Shown here: piece after piece, positions 32,231-43,998 of the stretch | Layout of the letters: each line of letters opens with the position of its first letter | Position numbering within the stretch: the stretch's first letter is position 1 | DNA from: Turnera subulata | Lineage: Eukaryota > Streptophyta > Magnoliopsida > Malpighiales > Passifloraceae | NCBI GenBank assembly: GCA_028386065.3 | Contig: JAKUCV010007207.1 | Coordinates: forward strand, 132,590 to 196,589 | Direction of reading: 5' to 3' | DNA length: 64,000 nt | Notes under the pieces: generated by a model | What the model was told of the DNA's origin: nothing | What the model saw: the letters and a program-made list of their open reading frames with translations, nothing else | The model's database searches: none | Made by a program: the position numbers and the translations under genes

Positions 32231-32608
32231 CTATGGAGCTACTTGCTTCTCTAGGTCTTTTACAAGTTTTTGGACGTTTTTTATGTGAGGGAAGAGCTCT
32301 GCGCAAGCCAGTTCTATCTGCATCACCGCCGAGCTGATCTTCTTCAGTGAGACATTCAGCTGTGTCAGTGTCTGCTGCGGAGTGCTGCTTTCAGCAGTTG
32401 CTTTGCCCTTCCTTTCCTCAGCTTCTTTGCCAGCACGCTTCTTTCGCCGTCTGCTGGAGACGACCATGTGTTTCTTCAGACCGACGATGTTCGTCTTGAA
32501 GCGCTTCTTTGGTGGTTCTTCATCGGAGCTTGTCAGGAAAGCAGTACCGCCGATGTAGCTGTTGTTCTCGGAGTCTGAGGTGGTTCTTGTCCTTAGTGGA
32601 GAGTCCAT
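32231..32608 (-). CDS. Antisense ORF1 of element D: basic, coiled-coil protein
   Basis: 125 residues starting MDSPLRTRTTSDSENNS. Domain order matches A's copy: Ser/acidic start, PPKKRFKTNIVGLKKHMVV (about residues 32-50), SSRRRKKRAGKEAEERKGK (about 51-69), a Ser/Thr/Gln linker, then a C-terminal amphipathic segment (LNVSLKKISSAVMQIELACA, VQKLVKDLEKQV). A and D copies differ by several in-frame length changes in the linker while the basic clusters and helix are kept, which suggests coding constraint. The product is probably nuclear and oligomeric (inference). It could bind nucleic acid as a Gag substitute, regulate the sense transcript or act on the host; nothing here decides. Confidence 0.7.
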   Translation of the reverse strand: MDSPLRTRTTSDSENNSYIGGTAFLTSSDEEPPKKRFKTNIVGLKKHMVVSSRRRKKRAGKEAEERKGKATAESSTPQQTLTQLNVSLKKISSAVMQIELACAELFPHIKNVQKLVKDLEKQVAP

Positions 32609-32644
32609 GTTTGTGTGTGAGTTTGCCAGTCATGAGGTTCGGTT

Positions 32645-32650
32645 CTTATA
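32645..32650 (-). promoter_or_regulatory. TATA box of antisense ORF1 (element D)
   Basis: The minus strand reads CTCTATAAGAACC, about 37-42 bp upstream of ATG 32608. The counterpart in A is at 27511-27518 at the same distance. Confidence 0.5.
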
Positions 32651-33674
32651 GAGGATGAGATGTCGCTTAAAGGTATAAGCGGTATCTCGAGTTGAGTTTG
32701 GATACCTGGTGGAGTATACCAGAAGCTTATCGTGGTAGGACCCACGGGTAAGACAGAATTTTGAGGACGAAATTCTTTTTAAGGTGGGTAGACTGTAACA
32801 GCCCGGGTAAAAATTTTGATTTCTACCGGGACTGTAAAAGTCTTTTTACAGTGATTTACCGAATGAATTAATCTTGGGTAATTAATTCAAGGTAAATCGG
32901 GCGTTGTTTTTCATAACCGAGAGTTTTCCCGCACTCGGAATTTTTTCGTGGATTTTTTCGGGCCTAAGTTGGTATTTTTCGGGTCCCGGAATCCTCAGAA
33001 AAAATCACACCGAAAAATAACTAAGGGGGTATCAGTTATTTTCTGGTCCGGACCGGACTCGCTTCATAATGCAGACAAGCTACATTATTGAAGTTCACAT
33101 GCCGCACAGTGTTTTCACCGTTATAAAATGGAAGCAGGAGAAGGGGAAGAAGAGAAGAGGAGAGGAAGAAAGGAGAGGGAAAAAAAAGAGAGAGAAAAAA
33201 ACAAAAGAAAAAAAAGAAAAAAAGGGAAAATCGGAAAACAGAGTAGAAGAAGAAGAAAAAAAAGAAAGAAAAAATAGAAAATTGGAAAAAAAAAAAGAAG
33301 AAAATGAAAGAAAAAGAAAAGAAAAGAAAATAAGAATAATAGAAAAAGAAAAGAGAAAATACAGAAAAAAAAAGAACAGTGCGTCACCCGAGCTCCTCCC
33401 TGCCACTGTTCACGCCGAACGCCTCCGCGCCGCCGTTCGCCGCACCGCCCACACCATCGCCTTTGCCGTGCCACAGCGACCTCGAAGCCGTCGCCCCCGT
33501 CGCCTTCTGCCGCGAGACGCGCAGCCGGCGAGCGTTGACCCGCGAGCAGACCCGCGAATCCAGCTCTCCGCGTCTCTGCTCAGCCTCCAGCGCCGTTGCG
33601 TCTGGGCTTCCACCGCCCATGGAGTCGCCCTCATCCGCCGCTGCTGTTGGTGTGCTCGCTTCCCTTCCTCGCGC

Positions 33675-36218
33675 TGTAACAGCCCGGGTAATTTTTACGT
33701 TTTTACCGGTACCGTAAAAATTAATTTTACAGTTGTTTACCATTAAAATTAATCTTGGGTAATTAATTAATGGTAATTTATGCATCGGATTTCGAAACCG
33801 AGCCTTGTCCCATGCTCGGGATTTTTCTGCGGATTTTCCGGACCAAGTTGGAATTTTTCAGGCCCAGAAATCTTCAGAAAAGTCAGGATTAACCCCGAGT
33901 TGTCGGGCCAGAAATTAAGTTAAGAGGGTACATCAGTTAACTTCTGGTCCAGACAGAACCCGCTTCACATGCTGCACAGTGTAAGGCAGCCGCCGCCTTT
34001 CTCCTGTGAAGCATGTGAAGGGATTGTTAAACCCGTGCTTCACCAGTGACACACCACTTGTTCTTTTTCTCTTCACCGTGTTCTGCATTTTCAGTATTCC
34101 ACTACCACAGACCTGCCTACAACCCACTTTGCTCTGCAAAATTCCCGAACACCCTCTGCAAACACGCCCCCAAAAACCTGTCTGCAAACTAACACCCAAG
34201 CCATGCAAGAAAAATAATAAACAACAAACACCACACACCATCAACCAATTACTACTTTCCACATCATCACCAACACCAACCACGACCCGCCACGTCATCA
34301 CCACCTTACCCGTCACCTTCCTTCCTCCCTTTGTTACTGTTCACCCGTAGGTGAACCGGGCCGCCATACACCTCACCACCCCCACCGTTGCCCTCCCCTC
34401 GTCGTCGCTAACCTGTCGCGACCACCGCCGCTCGACCCCGTCTCCTGACGCGCCGCCAGCAGCCGAGGACCCGACGGCCATCTCGCTGGGATCCGACGCC
34501 GCTGCCTTCATCCTTGCCGACGACAGCCTGCAGCCGCGTCCAACAGTCGAGCGCCTCCTGCCGTTGCCTGCTCGTGCTCGTCGTCGCTCGCTATTCCGTG
34601 TCCTGCCTCGCCGCGCCGTCTCGTCACCCGCTAGGTGACTTGCAGACCCGTGGGCTGAGGATCCGGGTGGGTTTGACCCGTTCTAGGGCTTCGGGTCGCG
34701 TCAAGCCAGGGCGTTGACCGGGCCTTGGTTGGGCGTTGACCTGGGCCTAACCTTGGTTGAAGTTGGGTTTTGGGTCTGCTGGGGTTGGAATTTGGGTCTA
34801 GGCCTGGCGTGGGCTTGCAGCTCATGCTTGGTCTGGGCTCTGCGACCGGGCCTGGCTGACCTGTTGGGTTGGATTCCATAGGTTGGGCTGTTATTTTGGG
34901 CCAAGTCCGATTTGGATAAAAATAATAAATAATAAGTAATTAAATCTGGAAAAAAATTATAATTCTTGAAAAAAATATAATTTGTGAAAATAATATTTTG
35001 GGGATCGTAGGAAAATATAATTATGGAGCTAATGGGAAATATAAATTTTAGAGAAGTATATGGTATATGAAAAATAGTTTTGGGAAATATATATATATAT
35101 GGTAAAATAATTGTTAAGAGGGAAATAATTTTGGAAAATATGTATAGTGTATTATAATAACTATTTTGAGGAAAATAATTTTGGGAAGGGTATTATCAAG
35201 GTAATAAAATACCGGAATAATAACCAGGTACAGGAATAAGTATAAGTAAGGTATTTTGACACTTGAAAATAAATGGTGAATTATGACGATAATAGGAATA
35301 ACCCGGGGAAGTAACCGAGATGAGTCCGTATCTAATTTCCAGTATATAGTAGTAGCATGACATTGCATAACACTTATATGTGCATATTGTTGTTTGATAT
35401 AGGAGTTGATAACGTGCAGATACCTGAGGAGCCGGACTTGGAGTCTGTTGGACAGTCTGTTGGAGTCTGTTGGTTGGTTGATTGGGATGTTGATCCCGGA
35501 TTTGTGATATTGGGATGTTGATCCCGGATTTGTGATATTGGGATGTTGATCCCGGATTGTTGGTATTGGGATGTTGATCCCGGATTGTGGTTGGGCCTGG
35601 CATCCAGAATTAGTTAATAACCAGGTACGACCCTAGCTTGTCCAGTGACGGGCCCGGAAGATAAAATTGGTAATAAAAATAATTAAGCATTCTTTTGGTC
35701 TTGGCATAGTTGTTTTGGTAGTTTTCTTGTGTTGTGATTGTTTGTGATTACTGTTGTGATTGTTATGCTTACTTCGAAAGTATTACGGTTGAATATATAT
35801 CTCTGTTTATCCTTCGTCGGTGAGCGCTTCGGACTCACCCCTCGCCTGCGGGGTTTCAACCCGTAGGTTTGGTTGCTTCGTAGTTCAGGTACGATGTGCG
35901 TTGGCTGCTGTTTTCTTCTCCACCTGTCCCTGATCCATACCTTTGCTGCATCTCATTCTAAGTCTTTCGCTGCTTGTCTTTCTATTGTGTTATTGCTGTT
36001 GTTGTTGTATTATATTTGTTGTTGTATCCTATGTCCTCTGTTGTTGATTTGATTGGAGTGTAATGGCTTGAATAATGGTCCCCGGGATCGGGTGACAAAT
36101 ATTATATTTGGGGGTTGCTTGTATTGTATTTTGCATTGTATGTAATATCTGCTACTATAGTAGGAATAGTTCTGGCACGTGTTTACCCTGTACGGTAAAT
36201 ACGGGTCAGGGCGCTTCA
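33675..36218 (+). repeat. Element C 5' LTR (2544 bp, with internal deletion)
   Basis: It is 441 bp shorter than the 3' LTR. Most of the difference is a loss between GACAGT (about 35456) and TGGTTGGTTGATTGGG (35471); the 3' LTR has the missing 420 bp at about 42797-43218. The lost part includes the AATTGTCACTTGG...GACTAGATGGTT block. A short GTCTGTTGG duplication marks the break. It keeps 4 hairpin units (GGGATGTTGATCCC, 28-bp period, 35484-35581) where the 3' LTR has 5 (43236-43361). Confidence 0.85.
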
Positions 36219-36221
36219 GTT

Positions 36222-36233
36222 TGGTAACGGAGC
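36222..36233 (+). other. Element C primer-binding site
   Basis: TGGTAACGGAGC begins 3 bp after the LTR end and matches the initiator tRNA-Met type PBS at 10 of 12 positions. It differs by one base from the TGGTAGCGGAGC of A, D and E. Confidence 0.75.
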
Positions 36234-36345
36234 AGGCAGTAGGTCATTAGGGACATAACTGTGGTTGCATGATTGTTTGTTTGTGCATAAGATTTGTCAC
36301 GACATGATATGACACGCATTCATATACATTCTCATATAGGTACGA

Positions 36346-39300
36346 ATGGATCCGGTTGGAGGGAATCAGCAAGCTAGAGGTCACTTAGATGATGATCAGG
36401 TATCGGTGGATCAACCGCTGCAAGTTGCGGGAGGTCCGGAACACCTTCCGAATATTCCTTTGGGAGACCCTACACAGATGCTGAATGTCGTAACTCAGAT
36501 TCTGCGGAGGCAAGAAGCCAAGGATGCCGTATTGATGCTATGGGAGCCCGGAACAGGAAAATCAGGGGCCAGTTAAGGATCCAGTGTATATGAAGCTGGA
36601 GAAGCTTGGGGCCGAGATCTTCACCGGTGTCACTACACCACAGGATGCTGACCGATGGCCTAGACAGATGAACAGGGTTATGCTGAAGCTGACATGCCGG
36701 GATGATAGATGGGCCAAATATGTCGCTGTCATGTTTCGAGGAGATGCTGTTGATTGGTGGGAGTTTACCACCAGGGACATGCCGACACCTGTCACTGTGC
36801 CGTGGACCCAGTTCATGGAGATGTTCCGAAGGAACTTTGTTTCCGAGGCATACCAGGACCAGCTGAGACGGGAGTTTTTGGGACTACAACAGGGACCAGA
36901 TCAGACGGCCAATGACTATGAGATCAAGTTCAACCGCTTGTCTATCTATGTCGGTGAGTTTGTGGCTACTCCGGAGGCCAGATGTAAACGTTTCTGGGAT
37001 GGTCTTCAATCTGGCATCTAGACAGTTATGGGGTGTAAGGTCTATGAGACTTACCAGGATATGCTGACAGATGCCCTGAGAGCTGAGATTATTTGGCTGG
37101 GTAATGAGAGGGAGCAGCAGGAGATCCGTAAGAGGCATGCTGCACAGAGTTCTGGGGGACAAAACAAGAGGTTCCAGACACCAGCGAACCAGTCAGGATA
37201 TGGACAGAGCCGGTTCATACCAGGGAGTCAGGGACGTGGATGGAACAACAACTACAACAACCGACACAGTTCTTAGACTCAGTCTAGAGGGACTTCATCC
37301 TGGAATGCTCGCCTGAGACCTCCTCTGTCTCAGGTGAGGTGCTATGAGTGTAACGAAGTTGGGCACTACCGTTATGATTGTCCCAAGTTGGGAAGATCTG
37401 GAGGTTCAGCACCTGTTCAGACGGCGCAAGCTTCAGTTGCTAGTGTTCCTAGTGGTTCTGGAGTGGGCCAAGGCCGAGGACGTGGAGCTGTTCCTGCTAG
37501 GACCCAGTCAGCCATGAACCAGAGTACAACAGTGCCGAGAGCATTTTTGATCACCGCTGAGGAGGATCCAGAGAACGCTGATGTCATAGCAGGTACCTTT
37601 ACAGTTTTTGGTAGTACTGCTTATAATTTGATAGACCCTGGTGCTACGCATTCGATTATTGCGCAAAGCTTTGCAATACTACATAACTGTAAGGGAGAGA
37701 GTTTAGCTTGTTCGATGAGGGTTAGGTTACCTGCGGGTATAGTGGTCAGGTTAACCCATGTGTGCAGAGACGTTTCGCTTTCATATGATAGCGAGGTTTT
37801 TCTTGCACGGTTGATTGTGATGAACATGGGAGGTTTTGATATCATCTTGGGGATGGATTGGTTGTCCAAGTACAGTGCTATGGTGAACTGTCGAACCAAG
37901 GAAGTGCTGTTGACTTCCGAAGGTGGACATAAGATCTTGTTGACAGGTATAGGGAGAGTTGCTACTACATATAGTATCTCTGCTAATCAGGATGTTGGGA
38001 TGAAGCCAATGGGTCCAGATGCTTTGTTGACCCATGTCAAGGATGAAGAAGAAGTTCAAACTCCAGTTTTGGGGGACATCATAGTGGTGAGGGAGTTTCC
38101 AGATGTGTTTCTAGAAGATCTACCAGGATTGCCACCTGACAGAGAAGTTGAGTACACCATCGATTTGATGCCGGGAGTGACACCTATCTCGACGGCACCA
38201 TATCGGATGGCACCGACAAAACTCCAGGAGTTGAAGAAGCAGCTAGATGAGCTACTTGAGAAGGGTTTCATCCGACCTAGTACATCACCTTGGGGATCAC
38301 CAGTCCTCTTCGTGAAGAAGAAGGATGGCAGTTTACGGATGTGTGTGGACTACCGACAGTTGAACAAGGTGACAGTGAAGAACAAGTACCCGCTTCCCAG
38401 GATTAATGACCTCTTTGATCAGCTACAGGGAGCTACAGTGTTTTCTAAGATTGATCTTCGATCTGGCTACCATCAGGTCAAGATTGCAGAGAAGGACATA
38501 CCGAAGACGGCCTTCCGTACTCGGTATGGGCATTTCGAGTTCACAGTGGTTCCTTTTGGTTTGACCAATGCACCTGCAGTTTTCATTTGCTTGATGCACT
38601 TGGTCCTGAACGAGTTCTTGGACAAGTTCGTAGTAGTCTTCATCGACGACATCTTGATCTACTCCAAGAGCAGGGAAGAACATGAAGAACTTCTGAGGGT
38701 AGTGCTATAGAGGCTGCGAGAGAAGGAGTTGTATGCTAAGTTCAGTAAGTGCGAGTTCTGGCTTGAGGAAGTTGCATTCCTTGGACATGTTGTATCCGGG
38801 GATGGGATTAAGGTTGACCCTGCTAAAGTGAAGGCTGTTCTGGAGTGGGAGCCGCCTAAGATGGTACTCGAAGTCAGGAGTTTTCTCGGCCTTGCAGAAT
38901 ATTACCGGAGATTCATTGAGGGTTTTTTCTTGATAGCCAGTCTCATGACCAAGCTGTTGAGGAAAGATCAAGCCTTTGTATGGAGTGATGCCTGCCAGAG
39001 GAGTTTTGATGAGCTGAAGAAGAAGTTGACAACAACACCAGTCTTGACAGTACCTAAGCCAGGAGTGGAGTATGTGCTGTTTTGTGATGCTTCAGGTCTT
39101 GGTTTGGGAGCATTTCTAATGCAAGAAGGCCGAGTGATTGCCTATGCTTCGAGACAGTTGAGACCACATGAGAAGAACTACCCGACACATGATCTGCAGA
39201 TGGCCGCAGTGATCCTTGCTTTGAAGATTTGGCGACATTATCTATTTGGAGAGAGATGCCGGATCTTCACAGATCATAAGAGTCTCAAGTACATCATGAC

Positions 39301-40978
39301 TCAGAAGGAACTTAACCTACGGCAAAGACGTTGGGTTGAGTTGCTGAATGATTATGATTGTACTATTGAGTATCACCCAGGAAAAGCTAATGTTCTAGCA
39401 GATGCTTTTAGCCGGAGACTGCCAGAAGATGCTTCCACAACCTACTCGATGTCCTCACTCATCGAGTTAAGGAAGATGGGAGTTGATTTGTCAGTAGATG
39501 AGATAGGAGTTTTGTTGACCCACATTGAAGTCAAGTCTAACCTGAGAGGCTGGATTGTGGAACTACAAGATGGAGATCCTGACTTGATCAAGCTGAAGGA
39601 AGCAGTCCGTAGTGGGAAAGAAGACAAGTTTCGCATAGCCGAGGATAGTGCATTGATGCTGGGGAAACGTTTATGTGTACCCAGTGTTGGTGACCTACGC
39701 AGTCAGATTTTAGAAGAAGGACATATGACACCGTATGCTATGCATCCCAGAAGCACCAAGATGTACCAGAATTTGAGGAGTCATTTCTGGTGGCCACGTA
39801 TGAAGAAGGATGTAGCCGAGTATGTAGCTAAGTGTATCACTTGTCAGCAAGTGAAAGCCGAGCATCAAGCTCCAGCAGGGAAGATGAGATCGTTGTCAGT
39901 GCCAGAGTGGAAGTGGGAGATGATCACTATGGATTTTGTGGTTGGATTACCGTTGACCTGGAGACAGCATGATGCCATCTGGGTTATCATTGATCGACTT
40001 ACAAAATCAGCTCATTTTCTCCCCATTCGACAGACAGATACTTTGGATAAGTTGGCAAAACAGTATGTTGCAGAAATCGTGAGACTTCATGGGATTCCTA
40101 AGTCCATAGTCTCAGACAGGGATCCGAGATTCACATCACAATTTTGGAAGAGTTTGCAAGCAGCTTTGGGGACGAAGCTGAGTTGCAGTACTGCTTTTCA
40201 TCCTCAGGCTGACGGACAGTCAGAGAGGACTATTCAGACGCTAGAGGACATGTTAAGGGCTTGTGCATTTAATTTCAGTGGGAGTTGGGATCAGTATTTG
40301 TCCTTAGCGGAGTTCGCCTACAACAACAGTTTTCACTCCAGCATCGGCATGCCACCGTTTGAGGCTCTATACGGAAGGAAATGCCGAAGTCCAGTATGTT
40401 AAGATGAAGAAGGTCTTCGTTTGATTGTGGGTCCAGACTTGGTTAAGCAGACTGTTGACAAGATTCAGGTAGTTAAGCAGAGTATGAGAGCAGCACATGA
40501 CCGACAGAAGAGCTATGCTGATAAGCATCGTTGTGAGATGGAGTACCAAGTGGGAGAAAGAGTTTTCCTCCGAGTTGCACCATGGAAGGGTGTTATCAGA
40601 TTCGGGAAAAGAGGGAAGCTGAGTCCCAGGTACATTGGACCGTATGAGACTGTGGAAAGGGTTGGACCCTTGGCTTACAGACTATCTTTACCAGAGGAGT
40701 TGTCCCGGATTCATGATGTGTTTCATGTTTCCATGTTGAGGAGGTACAGATCTGATCCGAGTCATGTGGTTACTATAGCAGATGTTGAGGTCGCAGAGGA
40801 TCTTACGTATACAGAATTGCCGGAGCAGATTCTTGCCCGAGAGGTCAGACAGTTGAGGAATCCAGTCATTCTGATGGTGAAGGTTAAATGGAGCAAGCAC
40901 TCTGTGAACGAGTCTACATGGGAAGTCGAGGAGCACATACGTTCTCAGTATCCGCACCTGTTCGCACCACCGGAGTGA
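36346..40978 (+). pseudogene. Element C gag-pol, one frameshift and four in-frame stops
   Basis: ATG 36346 (MDPVGGNQ...). There is a frame change near 36545-36555, after which one frame runs to the TGA at 40976, interrupted by stops at 37019 (TAG), 37274 (TAG), 38708 (TAG) and 40400 (TAA). Domains: capsid (about 36590-37020), zinc knuckle C-x2-C-x4-H-x4-C (37337-37378), protease with LIDPGATHS in place of the usual D-S/T-G, RT with FIDDIL (about 38640), RNase H ([15 protein letters not shown]), integrase with an HHCC finger and D-D-E core, a GPY-like module (IGPYE) and a C-terminal chromodomain (VKVKWSKH...ESTWE). A Gag-Pol polyprotein normally forms particles, copies the RNA and integrates; this copy cannot. 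Confidence 0.92.
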
Positions 40979-41013
40979 ATTTCGGGGACGAAATTCTTTT
41001 AAGGTGGGTAGGC
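40979..41013 (+). promoter_or_regulatory. 3' tail of C: short inverted repeat and polypurine tract
   Basis: Right after the stop codon comes AATTTCG-GGGA-CGAAATT (40978-40995), a perfect 7-bp stem, then CTTTTAAGGTGGGTAGGC and the LTR. The same hairpin-plus-PPT order occurs in A (about 45988-46021) and E (minus, about 54821-54857). D has ACGAAATTC but an altered left arm. Confidence 0.7.
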
Positions 41014-43998
41014 TGTAACAGCCCGGGTAATTTTTACGTTTTTACCGGTACCGTAAAAATTAATTTTACAGTTATTTACCATTAAAATTAATCTTGGGTA
41101 ATTAATTAATGGTAATTTATGCATCGGATTTCGAAACCGAGCCTTGTCCCACGCTTGGGATTTTTCTGCGGATTTTCCGGACCAAGTTGGATTTTTTCGG
41201 GCCCAGAAATCTTAAGAAAAGTCAGGATTAACCCCGAGTTGTCGGGCCAGAAATTAAGTTAAGGGGGTACATCAGTTAACTTTTGGTCCAGACAGAACCC
41301 GCTTCACATGCTGCACAGTGTAAGGTAGCCGCCGCCTTTCTCCTGTGAAGCATGTGAAGGGATTGTTAAACCCGTGCTTCACCAGTGACACACCACTTGT
41401 TCTTTTTCTCTTCACCGTGTTCTGCATTTTCAGTATTCCACTACCACAGACCTGTCTACAACCCACTTTGCTCTGCAAAATTCCCGAACACCCTCTGCAA
41501 ACACGCACCCGAAAACCTGCCTGCAAGCTAACACCCAAGCCATGCAAGAAAAATAATAAACAACAAACACCACACACCATCAACCAATTACTATTTTCCA
41601 CATCATCACCAACACCAACCACGACCCGCCACGTCATCACCACCTTACCCGTTACCTTCCTTCCTCCCTTTGTTACTGTTCACCCGTAGGTGAACCGGGC
41701 CGCCATACACCTCACCACCCCCACCGTTGCCCTCCTCTTGTCGTCGCCAACCTGTCGCGACCACCGTCGCTCGACCCCGTCTCCTGACGCACCGCCAGCA
41801 GCCGAGGACCCGACGGCCATCTCGCTGGGATCTGACGCCGCTGCCTCCATCCTTGCCGACGACAGCCTGCAGCCTCGTCCAACAGTCGAGCGCCTCCTAC
41901 CGTCGCCTGCTCGTGCTCGTCGTCGCTCGCTATTCCGTGTCCTGCCTTGCCGCGCCGTCTCGTCACCTGCTAGGTGAGTTGCAGACCCGTGGGCTGAGGA
42001 TCCGGGTGGGTTTGACCCGTTCCAGGGCTTCGGGTCGCGTCAAGCCAGGGCGTTGACCGGGCCTTGGTTGGGCGTTGACGTGGGCCTAACCTTGGTTGAA
42101 GTTGGGTTTTGGGTCTGCTGGGGTTGGAATTTGGGTCTGGGCCTGGCGTGGGCTTGCAGCTCATGCTTGGTCTGGGCTCTGCGACCGGGCCTGGCTGACT
42201 TGTTGGGTTGGATTCCATAGGTTGGGCTGTTATTTTGGGCCCAGTCCGATTTGGATAAAAATAATAAATAATAAATAATTAAATCTGAAAAAAATTATAA
42301 TTCTGGAAAAAAATATAATTTGTGAAAATAATATTTTGGGGTTCTTAGGAAAATATAATTATGGAGCTAATGGGAAATATAAATTTTGGAGAAGTATATG
42401 GTATATGAAAAATAGTTTTGGGAAATATATATATATATATGGTAAAATAATTGTTAAGAGGGAAGTAATTTTGGAAAATATGTATAGTGTATTATAATAA
42501 CTATTTTGAGGAAAATAATTTTGGGAAGGGTATTATCAAGGTAATAAAATACCGGAATAATAACCAGGTACAGGAATAAGTATAAGTAAGGTATTTTGAC
42601 ACTTGAAAATAAATGGTGAATTATGACGATAATAGGAATAACCCGGGGAAGTAACCGAGATGAGTCCGTATCTAATTTCCAGTATACAGTAGTAGCATGA
42701 CATTGCATAACACTTATGTGTGCATATTGTTGTTTGATATAGGAGTTGATAACGAGCAGATACCTGAGGAGCCGGACTTGGAGTCTGTTGGACAGTTTCA
42801 TAACTGATAATCGGCTAAGGTGAGGATGGATAACCTTGGATATGTGTGCCTGTAATACTGTGTTTGATTTTGTTGTTTGATTGAACTGCTGAATCGATTA
42901 TTGGCTGTTATATGTTGGCTAGGAAAATTGTTGATGATTATTGTTTGCTATTTATTTGCTGTGGATTTTGCCATGATGTTGCTGAAATGTGCTGTTGGTT
43001 TGTGATATTGTGAGTAACCATTGAGCTGTTAATTGTGAGTATCAGTGATATGAAATTGTTGACTGGTTGAGCTTGAGAAATAATCTGTGATGATAAAAGT
43101 TGAGAAATGGATGTTAGAGTAATGGAATTGGAATTGAATTTGAGATGATGATATAATTGTCACTTGGAAAGTAGTGATACGACTAGATGGTTAGAGACTA
43201 GTTCTGTGGTGTCTTGGCTGGTTGGTTGGTTGATTGGGATGTTGATCCCGGATTTGTGATATTGGGATGTTGATCCCGGATTTGTGATATTGGGATGTTG
43301 ATCCTGGATTTGTGATATTGGGATGTTGATCCCGGATTGTTGGTATTGGGATGTTGATCCCGGATTGTGGTTGGGCCTGGCATCCAGAATTAGTTAATAA
43401 CCAGGTACGACCCTAGCTTGTCCAGTGACCGGCCCGGAAGATAAAATTGGTAATAAAAATAATTAAGCATTCTTTTGGTCTTGGCATAGTTGTTTTGGTA
43501 GTTTTCTTGTGTTGTGATTGTTTGTGATTACTGTTGTGATTGTTATGCTTACTTCGAAAGTATTACGGTTGAATATATATCTCTGTTTATCCTTCGTCGG
43601 TGAGCGCTTCGGACTCACCCCTCGCCTGCGGGGTTTCAACCCGTAGGTTTGGTTGCTTCGTAGTTCAGGTACGATGTGCGATAGCTGCTGCTTTCTTCTC
43701 CACCTGTCCCGGATCCATACCTCCGCTGCATCTCATTCTAAGTCTTCCGCTGCTTGTCTTTCTATTGTGTTATTGTTGTTGTTGTTGTATTATATTTGTT
43801 GTTGTATCCTATGTCCTCTGTTGTTGATTTGATTGGAGTGTATTGGCTTGAATAATGGTCCCCGGGATCGGGTGACAAATATTGTATTTGGGGGTTGCTT
43901 GTATTGTATTTTACATTGTATGTACTGTCTGCTACTGTAGTAGGAACAGTTCTGGCACGTGTTTACCCTGTACGGTAAATATGGGTCGGGGCGTTTCA
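41014..43998 (+). repeat. Element C 3' LTR (2985 bp)
   Basis: Starts TGTAACAGCCCGGG and ends GGGTCGGGGCGTTTCA. It is the full-length version of the LTR: conserved TGTCACTTGGAAAGTAGTG block (about 43157), five GGGATGTTGATCCC-type hairpins at 28-bp period (43236-43361, one with a mismatch) and SL1/SL2 (43599-43646). Confidence 0.92.

Larger units (their letters stand above)
33675..43998 (+). mobile_element. Element C: Ty3/gypsy chromovirus, Tekay/Del type, degenerate
   Basis: 5' LTR 33675-36218, interior 36219-41013, 3' LTR 41014-43998. The exact TSD is CGCGC (33670-33674, 43999-44003). PBS TGGTAACGGAGC is at 36222-36233 and the polypurine region AAGGTGGGTAG ends at 41012. Domain order gag-zinc knuckle-protease-RT-RNase H-integrase-chromodomain in one frame, together with long LTRs, places it in the Tekay (Del) chromovirus lineage. 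It is the youngest layer of the A-D-C nest by position, yet it carries several stops. Confidence 0.93.

Noticed and set aside
34006..34638. ORFs of 95-127 codons in C's LTR, repeated in the 3' LTR
   Set aside because: Their presence in both LTRs is explained by LTR duplication; composition is Thr/Pro/Arg-rich and there is no homology I can see.
36584..37021. Separate capsid gene in element C
   Set aside because: It is the same frame as the downstream ORFs and is bounded only by a frameshift and a nonsense codon; it is part of one gag-pol frame.
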